A DNA stretch of 64,000 nucleotides, taken from positions 501,777 through 565,776 of the forward strand of contig SJOL01006421.1 in the NCBI GenBank assembly GCA_004794785.1, given 5' to 3'. The notes under the pieces were generated by a model. That model was not told the DNA's origin and made no database searches. It worked only from the letters and a program-made list of their open reading frames with translations. Positions 1-11,019 of the stretch are shown piece by piece. The translations under genes were made by a program, and so were the position numbers. Each line of letters starts with the position of its first letter. Positions within the stretch are counted from its first letter, which is position 1. The stretch comes from Opisthorchis felineus (lineage: Eukaryota > Platyhelminthes > Trematoda > Opisthorchiida > Opisthorchiidae).

Positions 1-3000
1 CCTTGCTGTGATTTCAGATAGTTTATTGATGTTCGGAAGAACAATCGGTTTAGTTGTTGTATCTTGCTGTTCCAGTTGCTGTCGGGATGCGCTTGTCTTC
101 ACTCTTTTCCTGTGAAAGTTCCTCGAATATGCGTTATCCTCAAATAAACAACAAAAGTGATTTTTTCTCCTGCATTACAGTAGCTCGTCTGCATTCCCTT
201 TAATAGGGTATGATTGCAACTTTTCTCGTGGTTCACACAATGGTAGCTGTGGTAAGGCCAGTGTGTGTCTCATTCCGGTACACACGTTTGAAGCGCCCCA
301 CCCGTAGTCCTTCTTTTCAGTACGTCCAGAAATGATATGCGATTAGTTTTGTCAATTTCAGCTGTAAACCTGATCTCTTAAAATTTCATAATTACAACAT
401 TTGGTCTTTGATCACCGAGGTCAGGCAATCGAGATGCAACTTAGTATTTCTTGAAAGCAGCTGTTGACATCTTGTTTGATTCCCTTTTAAACAATCCAAC
501 AAACTTAAGGATTATAAACAAAAAGAGCTTTCAGCTCGTTTTCCATTAGCTGATTTGAATTTGCCTCTGTGCTTTTTACTTTTGGGAAATGGCCCAGTTC
601 CTCTAGATATTTTCCGTGCAACACTTACCACCGTGTGGTATGCAGGCATGTATAGAGCTTCCCGAAACTCACGAAAATTTATCAATGCTTTAGTGTACTT
701 ATTCTTTGAAAAAAGAAAATTGCATTTCCGTCACTGTTTTATTTCGGTTGGATTGAACTTACTTATGCACTCTCTCAGAGATAAGTGAAGCTATTTTGGA
801 ATGACGTACGGGTCGCCTAAATGCAGAGACCAGTTACCACCAGGAAGAAGTTATTTTTCTCGGATTTCGAATTTCACACACCTTGTCGTTTTGAACTTAA
901 AAGTCTTCCTGTTCTTATTCGTTAGCAGTTATCCCTTGCAGATTTTTTTAATTTCAGTAGGAACCGTTGATTAGCCGACTTGCGATATCAATCACATTGT
1001 GGAATTTTGTGTAGCAGACGAGTAGCAAAATATATTTGTTCCAACACGAATATCCGAATCGCTTTTCGGACTGTAAACGGAACCAGAGGCGCAAATTCTT
1101 GGGCTGCGTAAAAAAGTAGTTTAAACAAAAGGGGCTGTTGGCCATGTGATCAGCACTGATCTAGGTGGCTACCACCTTCCCGTTTTCGAAGCATCCATGA
1201 TTTTGTCGATCCTACTCAGTTTTCGCTGTCGCTACACTTTACGGTAGTTTTAAATCCACCCGACCAGGTGGCACTGCGTGGCATTACTTTTTGCTAGCGT
1301 CGTTACTGATATATTAAAGACCAGGATTTGTGAGCATACTAGCAGCTCGAGTGTTCCTATGATTGTGAAGTACAGTGAGTGTCCTCTTGATCATTGACGC
1401 CGGCACGGCAGTTGGTTGTGCGGCTAAAAAGGGCAAATGGTGCACTTCAAACTTGTGTTCTGATCAACCAGCAAGTGAATACCCTTACTTTGTTGTATGG
1501 GGAAGTTAACGGTGAGATCACCAAACGTACAACGTCACCTAATCCACAAAATTCTGTTGGGTGCTTCCGTTCAAAACACAGCTACTACAACAACACTGCA
1601 GACATCTGTTCTTAGCGCGAGATGCAAATGAAGTGTGTCATCACTGATGCAACATATCATCTAGTCCACGCAATCTCCGACCGTGGACCATGATGTTACC
1701 AGACTGCACAAAAAGACTGCCTTAAGAGACATCAAAACAGCTGTCTTTGGACCATTAAAAAATTTATATATGCTGTGTGATGTTTTAGTTCGCCTCTTTT
1801 TCATGACCCTCTACCTACAGTACTGTTTTGATGGGCCACACTTCCGTGAGTGGGGACCATCAAATTTTCACAAAGTAATCGAACAAGTTGCCCGTAGTGA
1901 CCACGAAAATAGATGAAGAAAATGCCTCGTTTTGCTCCTGGGAAATCTCCTCTTGTTAGGAAAAACCTTTGGTTTATTTTTAGTGTGCAAGCAATCCTCC
2001 ACAGCGGCGTTACAAACCCTGCACTGGACACCCGAATTCGCCTGACTGTGATTGATTCGGCTCCTGATTGGTTCTTTAGTATCTTGTGTCAGGCGGTCGC
2101 TGTTTGTTTGTAGTGCCCTGATTGATTAGCTGTGTTGCCGACTCCAACAAATGAAGCTTGCTGACTTGGTAACCTGTGAAATACTGAGGTGATTCGTTGG
2201 CAGGCTTCGAACCTGAATCGGACGGTAACTGTGTGGTCGTGTTGAACTGTAACTTGTTGTAGTCTCTTCACCATCTCCTACCCTGTTTTGACCGGGAATT
2301 CTTCGTACTGGAGTGCCGCACTTCAGCTATTCTTACATTTATGTAGCGAACCACAAGAGCACTATCGTTTTCGGGGTTTCGCTACAATACCTACACTTTC
2401 CGGTGACAGTCCGGAGAACTCACTATCGTTTGGATGTTGATCACTCGGTTTACTACCAATTTTATCAGACTGGATTTTCAGCTCAAAACAGGCAGATGAA
2501 TATTTTTGGGCTCCAATGAGTCCTAAATTTAATTTTGCAATGACTTTCAAATAGGAAATCACAGTGAAGTTCCAGAGTAGATTGAATCAGACATGGGCGG
2601 GTATCTCTAGCTCTTATGTTCTGGTGTTGAGCGGTTAGGTGTAATATTGATACCAGCAGGAATAGGGTCACTGTTAGGGCTACTGATACGCTTGGAACTG
2701 CGCTTTTGGGAGATGTGGATGCCAAGGCGGACAATGTCAAGTTGCCAAACCTGTAGGCCTAATTAATGGGGGGAAACACAGTCGATTCTGATATGCTACT
2801 CTGAGCTTATGGCAACTTATGTTTATAGGGTAATACTTTGTAGTTGTTGGTACTATTGATTACCTCAGTGATTCTGTAACGGGAAGATTTCGTTGGTTGT
2901 ATGCTTTCCTATGGGAGATCCATCTGAAAGCATGGTATGTGGTGCGGTTAGTTCCACATCTTAGGTTGATATCAAGTAACGCAGAAATAAAATAAGCAGA

Positions 3001-3030
3001 CAAAATATCTGTACATTCGAAACCAAAGTA
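1..3030. other. No supported feature
   Basis: AT-rich sequence with only short open frames. One minus-strand frame near 2640-2760 begins with an NLT glycosylation-type triplet followed by a hydrophobic run and could be exon-like, but I found no convincing splice signals and do not annotate it. Confidence 0.4.
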
Positions 3031-3039
3031 TTCAGAAAA

Positions 3040-3400
3040 GAATAAGGCTGGAAGATATCCGACGATCAGTATATGCTGCTCGGAAAGCTTGTCTGCATAC
3101 ATCTGAACTCTTTTCAGCCCGTTCACGGATCTGTAGACTGTTCAGTATGAGGATGGTATCCCCAAGCTTCAGGTTTGCTGACATGAAAGAATTTTGTTTT
3201 CGGCAGTCGAACGCTTGCCTGACCACTCATTCAGATAATACGCAGGTATAATTGAAGAGAAACATTTGAAGTTAAAGGGTCTTGTCACTTTGAGAAGATA
3301 TTTTTTCCTTATAAGCAATGAGCAACTGCTGCTTGCATGAATCTCACTACCAGATGTTTTGAAAAAACAGTATTGAAGTGCACTTAGTGTGAACATACTG
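3040..3400 (-). mobile_element. Decayed LINE reverse transcriptase C-terminal relic
   Basis: The minus-strand frames read through a stretch resembling the post-RT region of RTE/LINE proteins. A LGDTILILNS segment, then CRQAFRAAYTDRR, follows the family pattern in which a YLGS-like block precedes conserved R-A-F residues. Stops and frame changes show it is dead. The assignment rests on motif order by eye, so an unrelated origin is possible. Confidence 0.35.
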
Positions 3401-3807
3401 TTTCATTGGTCATTACGCATTCTAACTATGGACAACGCGTATCTTTGTTTAAGAAAATGGAAACCGGATACGGGGTGTGGTTAGCTAACTATTAGATACA
3501 GTAATGAAGAAAAAAAATATCGGAAATGACCTATTACGCCAGGCATAACTGTGACCCGTCCAGTCACCTATGGGTGACTGCATTCAATAATCCGCGGCAG
3601 CGATAGAATCAACAAGGTAGATTGGCATTAGATAGACCTTAAAGTTAGATGTCCAGATACAGCTAGTATAAGCGAAGAATGGACGTCCAAGAATGGCCTC
3701 AAACTGAGGGCTTCTCACATTGACACAAACTGGGAGTCCACTGGACGGAGTTGTGACATATCAGCTGTGAATTTCGGGTGGATAAGCGTAATGAAGAGCG
3801 GGAATCC

Positions 3808-3872
3808 TCGATAGCGCAGTCGGTAGAGTGCCCTTCCGGTAAGCAGGAGGTAGGTGGTTCGTGTGGGCCTGC
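3808..3872 (+). repeat. tRNA-like sequence (possible SINE head or tRNA pseudogene)
   Basis: It contains a very good pol III box A (TAGCGCAGTCGG, matching TRGCNNAGYNGG) and, about 40 bp on, a box-B-like GGTTCGTGTGG with a poor second half. The anticodon arm does not form a clean stem, so a working tRNA gene is unlikely. It differs from the SINE family found elsewhere in the window. Confidence 0.5.
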
Positions 3873-5570
3873 AGGCGCGTTTTTCGTTTATACTGTGGAT
3901 ATTTGAACTTTCCATTCTAAAGTCAACAACAATCGATACTTAAATACACATTAACCTCCCTGTAGGATGAGAGTGTTGCACTCTTCTGGCTATTTGTAAC
4001 TTCAAGAGAATCCAATCCAAGAGAATACAATACAGTTACAAAAGAACCTAATTAGGGTAAATCCTAAAGTTCACCGAATCTAACGGAGACTGAAGAATTG
4101 CTAGAAAAGATTGATGATCGTTGTGGTAGTTCTGAATACAATGCGAGTCATGCCGAAATAGCAAAATAGATAAGTTACAGATAGCCGTGATGAACAAGTT
4201 AATGGCCCCGATTCACCGCAATGATTTGCCAATTAAAAAGCGATAAAAATCTTTCCTCCTGTGAAACAATTTTCAGACTAGCGGCTGAAGGTTTCCAATG
4301 AACCAGAGTCCAATGAGAAATACAAGACCGGTCAACAACGCTTACGATAGCCAGTCACACCTGTCGTCCGTCACAATGCGACTGAATCCGCCCATAGTTT
4401 CCACGTTCGTATAGAGATATAACTTACGATTAACTGCTTTTGTGTGATATCCTTTACTTAGTCGAGTTCCTGTTTACTATATTTCACTGGCTGCACAAGT
4501 AGAGGGCCCTGTCTGTCCAGAAGGCAGACGAAAAGCCTTGTAAATTTTTTTTCAGTTTCCTGCAAAACCTGGTAGCGTTTCAGACGGAAGCAACACATTA
4601 AAAGCTGAACAAGACCAAATGCCCTCTATGATGAACAAATCACTAGCTGGCGAATGAAATGGTTTTGAATACTTTTTTTCACAAGCTGCGGTCACCGAGG
4701 AGGCTGTTATCCCATTCATTTACTCGGCCACCTGTATGAAAACGCACAGGTGTAGGCGTTACTGTCAACACCCTTCCTTTCTTGCGCAACGGCTTGTCTG
4801 AATTTGCCGCTACGTAACCCTCAGTGGCGGATAGGAGAAGGCGACAGTGAAGACCGATGAATCGAGCGCAACTGAGTTAAAAAAACAGCATGTCCAGCTG
4901 CAACAAACTGTGTCTGAAAGCGCATGGTTTGTATCGAATTAAATGTCAGGGGTGATACCAGAGTGATCAGCAAAAGATCAGTTCGCCATTTTAAAGGGGA
5001 ATCTAAATCCTGAGTGAAATAATTGCCCAGTTTTCAGAAATCTTTATTTGAGTGATAACTCACTTTTGGGATGCAATGAGATCCAGACAAAATCTTTTAT
5101 CGGTGAGTTTATCCAAGAGCATTTTATATAGGATTTTATATAAGAAGCAGTCTGTTGATCAACGCGCAAATTTCGGCTCCATTAACAAGGACAAAATACA
5201 GACTGAGTGCTATGCCAGATCGCGAAATGTGAAAAGCAATCGATTTTGGCAAAACTCCTTTGCTTAATGGCGGAATCCTTAAAAGGACAAAAAGTCTATA
5301 AAATACTTGACAGAAGTCATTTTAGCGGTCTGTCTGCTGCTCCGGATTTCCACAAACTGTATACAAAAACAGTAAACAATTGAATGCACACTTTTATAGG
5401 TTTACCACACTCCGCTCGTTCCATCGAGCGAACCACATTGACTCCCACATACTTAATCAGCTGTTTAGCCCATTTCGTGCTGGTCGATTAGGATGACGGA
5501 AGCATCCGAATGGCCATTGATCAGTGGTCATGCGTCACTCTGACTGCAAAAATGACAGAGATTGGTACAC
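3873..5570. other. No supported feature
   Basis: No open frame with splice signals, repeat copy or RNA gene was recognised here. Confidence 0.4.
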
Positions 5571-5820
5571 TTCAGTTGGCCCAGCATTGTTTTTTTTTAA
5601 TTACGACTAAAACGTGGTTATTTCTGTGACGCACCGAAAAAAAGTTTATGCACCCGGAGCTGGTAGAAGAACTAGAGACCGGAGGAACTTCTGGAATAAT
5701 TGGTTGTAGATGAGCGAAGCAAAATGAACAGCGCATAAAACAACACTCCTGATTCAGTTGTGCAACCATGGCAATCATTGGATTCGAGGACATCACATTA
5801 TGAATGAAGAAGTGTAACTA

Positions 5821-5912
5821 CTAGAGTGATGAGATTTCTGTCCAAAACCGTCTAGGTGGCTGAAAAATTGTGAATGACAGAAGAGCAGCAAACATTGGCG
5901 AAATACACTCAT
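5821..5912 (-). CDS. Probable terminal exon of unknown gene
   Basis: It follows the 5946-6018 exon across a 33-bp candidate intron (5913-5945, GT...TTTGCAG). It reads ECISPMFAALLSFTIF and ends at TAG 5821-5823. Because 33 is divisible by three and the intron has no stop, the intron could instead be coding. The short-intron reading is favoured by the good splice sites and by the 32-45 bp introns in the neighbouring gcl gene. Confidence 0.45.
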
Positions 5913-7308
5913 CTGCAAACAAATTTGGTTTTGCGAGTGACTCACCTGGAACCCAGCTGAATCTCTCGTTTGTGATGTTTCCAGCAAACATTCTTTCGGA
6001 GGCTTCAAACAAGTCAAACTGTTGGATGAGAGAGAGAGATAGAATGGTGTCTATTCAGTTGAGATGTATGACCCTGACTAGCAATATTGGTTTCAAAACT
6101 TTTCTCAATATACGTTGGTAGATTTTGATATTTCGTAGATTCAAAAATACGATGTTGATCACACTATTCGGGCGATTCTGACTTTGATAAAGCTGCCGCA
6201 CTCAAGTGGACCAAATTGGATTGTAAAATGTGAAAAAACCCATTCCTAATGAGTTACATAGTAATCTTTTTGGAACAGGATTACCTTTAGGATAACTTTG
6301 GCAAGCATTGTTTTGGTACGTACCTAGTGATTTGAACCAAGTTCGATCGCTGTAAAACACTTTAGAGCACTCTTGAATGTGATTCATATCAGGATACGTT
6401 GTACTCATGCGGTAGTTTACCTATTCATGCAATGCACATGTAAGGATACTGTCCTCAAAGATTACGGAATTCGCAGTCTGCCAGCGCATTGCATTGATGT
6501 TTGCCTGATAGGACATGGGAATAATCTGCGTCTGTGGGCTGCTGATGAGTGTATCAACTTTGGATCCCTCTTGTTTCTCTTCCGAAATGGTTCCGGTATT
6601 TGGAATAACGGGGCATAAAATGAGGAGTGGCTTGTTGCCCAGTCAGACTTGGCGAACGGAAATACTGAATAGTTACCGGGAGGTTTCCGAAGCACAAATG
6701 TGTTACTATTCAGGATATTAGTGAAGACAAACTCTGTAATACGACATTCGCCACAAATGCCTAGAGTTTCCACAATTTATCCTACACCAGTGAGTGGTTG
6801 ATAGCCTCACACACATGTCCTCATCACTTATTAGCGTGATCCCTGGGAATGGACATTCTACCCCAGTTTTTCACAGCAGGCAGATAAAATCGGTAAATCC
6901 TAACCGTCCAGTTCTCTTATACATGAGAACATATTCCTCAAACAATGCTAAGCTTGCCTCACGTGATATTACCAAATCATCCTTCTATTTGACAGAGGTC
7001 TATTACTTAAAAAGTGTGGTGGAGCACCATAGACCAAAATCGTAGGTGCCCGGCGACAGTTCAAGTGCAACCGGATCAACTCGCTGAACAGATCGACATC
7101 ATACCTACACAAGCTATACTATCTATGAGATGGCCATCATTTATAAACAGGATGGGTAGCCAAATGGTAACAAAAAAACTTGACTATAAAAACTCACAAC
7201 GGTCACGATATGTGGCTTAGAGCGGAAGCTGGTAACTTGAGTCTTGAAACGTTGAAGACTATGATCAAGCAAAAGCATGGTTGGCAGTATGGAATCTGAG
7301 ACTGGAGC
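5821..7308 (-). CDS. Candidate second minus-strand gene, product not recognised (exon cluster)
   Basis: Several exon-like segments lie 3' of gcl on the same strand. The two best are listed separately (7198-7308 and 5946-6018). Weaker ones are 6324-6371, which ends at a good donor AG|GTACGT, and a stretch near 6674-6761. The reading frame ends at a TAG at 5821-5823 after the segment QPPRRFWTEISSL. Not every candidate exon joins in phase, so at least one exon is missing or wrong. I do not recognise the protein and assign no function. Confidence 0.4.
5946..6018 (-). CDS. Internal exon of unknown gene
   Basis: This is a 73-bp frame beginning FDLFEASERMFAGN. It is preceded by a CT-repeat polypyrimidine tract and CAACAG acceptor and followed by the perfect donor CAG|GTGAGT. 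It enters in phase 0 and leaves in phase 1. The next frame starts 33 bp later after TTTGCAG and stays in phase. Confidence 0.55.
7198..7308 (-). CDS. Internal exon of unknown gene
   Basis: This is a 111-bp frame of 37 codons, phase 0 at both ends. Upstream is an excellent acceptor (long C/T tract ending CCCGCAG) and downstream a consensus donor (GTT|GTGAGT). It encodes APVSDSILPTMLLL followed by a basic segment SFRSKPHIVTV. The combination of signals makes a real exon likely. The protein family is not recognised. Confidence 0.6.
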
Positions 7309-9870
7309 CTGCGGGAACATGGGAGAGGTGTGAAGGTCGCTGAAGGGTTGTGGGACGGGCACAGCTAATTCACGCCTAAAGCAGCAGTTCCCGTGACAAT
7401 TGCGATAAACTGGAGAGGGATTGCTACACATCGAAGGTGAGGATCGGCCTGGAGAGTATGCGTTGGGACCAGGCTAGTCATGAGTCATATAGTCCTTAGG
7501 TGGATAAAATCTAAGATTGAGATGTAGGTGACGAACTACTTCTGACGTGACAGTAGTACTATGGGATAAGATGAACTTGACATTCAAATGGAATGGGGAT
7601 CATTTCTTGTGGCGCGGGATCATTGGGATAGTTGCGTATCACGATACTTGCAGAACAAAAATCGTGAATTTGGACGAAGTCATCGTCCACGGTCATTCCA
7701 AATGCGGGAAAAAGTAGAGCCAGAAGGGACAGGACGCGATGGGTTGTGGCACCGTCGACGGCCTACTGTCAGTATCACCGTGTTCAGAGTCTTTTTCCTC
7801 CTTCGTACTAATTACGTCTGTTAATAGGTTTTCAATACATCACATGTGCTGTTCGATTTCACGTAAAAGACCGACTGAAATCGGAAGGCTATTTCTCCCT
7901 AGTCAGACCGGAACCTGACGATATCGTCATTAAACTGTTGGTGAGTTTTTATCAGTACATAATTAGCATCCTGTGCGAAAGAAAAATACTTCCATAGAAC
8001 GCGTGTGGGTTTAAAACGGCTGTCGACTAGTGACAGAAACCCACAAAATCCCACATAGTTGCCCTACGGATTGCACTGCAAATGGCCACTGCTCTGATTC
8101 AGTCTTTGGTAGCTCCAAGATAACACTTAATTCAGTATTTCGCATACCAGCTCCTGCCGATGCAGAATGTGACTAGACGACGGCAAAATAGGGATGAAGC
8201 AGAAACATGTCGATCCGGGAAAACCATTCACTTTTATCCTGTCTCCATCAGTTAGACAGATCATCCATTAACACTACAAACCCTACAGTAGGAGACTATC
8301 AGTTGATGAATGGTAAAAAAGGGGTGGCTTTTACATGGAGTTTATTAATTGCAACGCGAGACGAAGTCTGACAGTAGCCTTCTGGTCCTAAATTTAAGAT
8401 ATTAAATAGATTCCAAAGCGTTTAAAACCGTGTACTCGTTTGCCTGTGCATCACATCTCGCAACCTTGAGAAATGGTCCATGGATAACCTGGGTTTTCCT
8501 CTATTTCTAACAACCGTCCTCGTGGATGGGGGTCAAACTGGTGGACTCTGAAAAGTATGGTTGGTGCCTCCGGACGCGAAAAAATCTATAGGAATTTGAC
8601 CGGAAATGACCGGTGTGGACTATCCTGGAACGCATCCCACCTCAGAGGGTCTCTTTTGGGGGTTTCTTCATTCTGAATCAAGGCACTTCCTTTCTGAGGC
8701 TAAATAACGACGTTTCTATGCCTCGTAATTGTTTTAATGGTTCCTTGCCAAACTCGGCTGGAATATTGTCAAAAAGATTGAGCACCATTTGGTGTATGGT
8801 TTGGACAATTTTAAAATCAAGACAAAACGTAGTGGAACAAGATGTTATAATCCGACGTTTCGTTTGCCGTAGGCAACCTTTTCCCAATGGCTTCTTAGTG
8901 CACGACGCTGTTTTGACTTTAAAAGTTTCCATACCTCGTAACTATCTTCTCCTTCATGGTGAACTTTGGACCGCCGTTTACTCAACTATAATTGTCTTTT
9001 GGAATCGTTCAATAAATATTCTGAAAACCACACGCTAAGCCTGCTCAGTATTTTCTGGCCAGAACCCACGCCACACTGATAACGCCCCTAGAATAGAAAC
9101 GTAACGCTTGAAAACCAACTACCAAACTCAGCGAGCTCACCTACAAATGAATCCACCCGAGCTACCAATAGTCCGCAATATCACTTTCCTCATGCCATCG
9201 TTATTGAGCCTCAAGGATAGCAGAACTCAAGCGGGGGAACTCGAGAACGATAACGGGACACAGTTTTCACACGTGGTCTGGGGGAAGGGATATTCATCAC
9301 AGGCCATTAATGAAGGCGTTAAGCAAACGACCAGGTATTGGTCCAAATTTTCATTCGAACAGGTAACCCACTGATATTTGGATGCTAATGGTCGAATTTC
9401 AAATAGTCACTGCAATGTTCAGTAGCATGTTCCAGGTTCGGACAGATGCGAGTGCCCTCAGATTTCTTCCCTGAAATGAGGTAATTCCTCTCCGAAAAAT
9501 TCTCACTAGCTAAGGAACCACTAGTCCGTGACATCCACCACCCATCCACCCCCTCTTACCGCAGTGGGCCGGAAGGTTTTCTTGTTATGCCCACGTTTTG
9601 TGTACCGTAGCTAAAACAAGTAACAAACGTACACTATGTGGCTCTTGCCCATTCTGAAGTGAGTGATGTGAAGACTGTGTGTGAAAATTAGAACGAAGTT
9701 CAAAACGAATCCACCAAGTGTTAAGGATGGTGTGAAAACTTCCACCGTTTTATGAATCGAATAGGCAAATGGAAGTACCGGTACTCATGAGTAGAGTAAC
9801 TATGCATCCAATCGGTTTAGTTTTCCGAGAGTGGGTTTGGAATACAGAATTTATTCGTTCCGTGGAGGAC
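7309..9870. other. Intergenic or intronic spacer
   Basis: No firm gene. Around 8690-8960 two similar segments about 230 bp apart (CCTCGTAA followed by related bases) suggest an old internal repeat. The open frames across them on both strands (8613-9038 plus, 8678-8932 minus) have no recognisable domain. Confidence 0.35.
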
Positions 9871-9871
9871 A

Positions 9872-9874
<3 letters not shown>

Positions 9875-9964
<90 letters not shown>

Positions 9965-9980
9965 TATGTATATATATGCA
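9875..9980. repeat. (TA)n dinucleotide microsatellite
   Basis: An uninterrupted TA tract runs from 9875 to 9961, then an imperfect end containing GCATATG and a GCA. It is self-complementary and can extrude as a cruciform. It lies about 650 bp beyond the gcl stop codon. The YIYI open frames over it on both strands are artefacts. Confidence 0.95.
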
Positions 9981-10631
9981 TGGAAATAAGGCCCTGACAA
10001 CATTGGGCAAAAGGTCAGCTACTGCCATTTGGCAGAAACAAACGGACAAAGACTGGGAAATAATGTGTACACGAAAGATCGCGGTACCAAGTTTGATAGA
10101 CAATGACAGTACAATAGTAGATCAAAATAGAATAAGAACACATTTTCAAAATAAAAAAGGGAAACTGAGAAAAATAGTAGGCTTGGATAAGGATGGATGA
10201 CAATTCGAAGTCACATAGGTGGAACAGATGAGTGCGAGTTGATTAGACAGTAGGCTAGAAGCATAGATACGTGGTGAACGCAAGCTGAAAGTAGTGGTGG
10301 CGGTGCGTACGAGACATCCGATGGTACAAAACAAAGAAGTAATATGACTCTCCGATACTCTAAAGAAATGCATGAGGTAAAAACTTGTCACTGGAAAAGT
10401 AAATCCGGACAATGAATATGATAACCATAACCAGTACGAGTTAGACAACTGTCGGAGCATGAGAGAAAAATAGCGACCATGAATCACAGTTACCGAGTTT
10501 CTACACGTTGGGCGGATGAGAGTCGAACCATCATTGGTTTTTAAAGCAAAAAAGGCGAGAAAGACTTGAATTCTGCTTAGAGTTGTTGAAACCTAGTGAT
10601 CTCTTTCTTGGGAAAGAGGTTAGATGTGGTC

Positions 10632-11019
10632 CTATGTATTGATTTGGTTCAGGCAGGCTAGGTCACACAGAATGGGATCGTACCGCAAGATGTTAGCGGA
10701 AACGACGGCTGGAAAGGTGAACTCATCTGGAACACGTAGAACTTCGTGTGGTACGTTCTCTTCCAAACTCAGAGAGAGTACGCCTGAAGTTGAAACATGT
10801 ATCAGCTGCTTTCCATCATCCGTGTATATCTGTTTGTCGTTGTGAGCTTCACTGACTGCATCGATTAACACATCCTGATCAACCGATTCCAAACTGTGTG
10901 CATTCGAGTTAGGCACGATGGACTTCACCCGCATAGCGATTAGGAGACGGAGACGCGGTGAATGACTGACCGCTCCTTCTGCTGAATTGTGGTCAGTAAA
11001 GCGAATAATTGAGAAAATC
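10632..11019 (-). CDS. gcl: gcl exon 10 (stop codon)
   Basis: 388 bp from the acceptor TCTCTTTCACGTAG to the stop TAG 10632-10634. It encodes [18 protein letters not shown], then a C-terminal beta-rich segment with [10 protein letters not shown] and [12 protein letters not shown], aligning with the end of GMCL1. A second acceptor (TTCAGCAG, a NAGNAG pair near 10978-10984) lies inside but changes frame relative to exon 9. No AATAAA was seen on the minus strand until about 9850-9855. Confidence 0.9.

Noticed and set aside
3784..3872. Functional tRNA gene
   Set aside because: Box B is poor and no clean acceptor or anticodon stem can be folded.
6794..7045. Plus-strand 83-codon frame
   Set aside because: No splice signals or domain, and it lies between strong minus-strand exons.
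8613..9038. 141-codon plus frame and an 84-codon minus frame on the same bases
   Set aside because: No domain or splice-site context. Internal repetition suggests repeat-derived sequence.
9750..10200. Two overlapping open frames encoding long YIYI repeats on both strands
   Set aside because: They are read-through of the TA microsatellite, with no other coding evidence.
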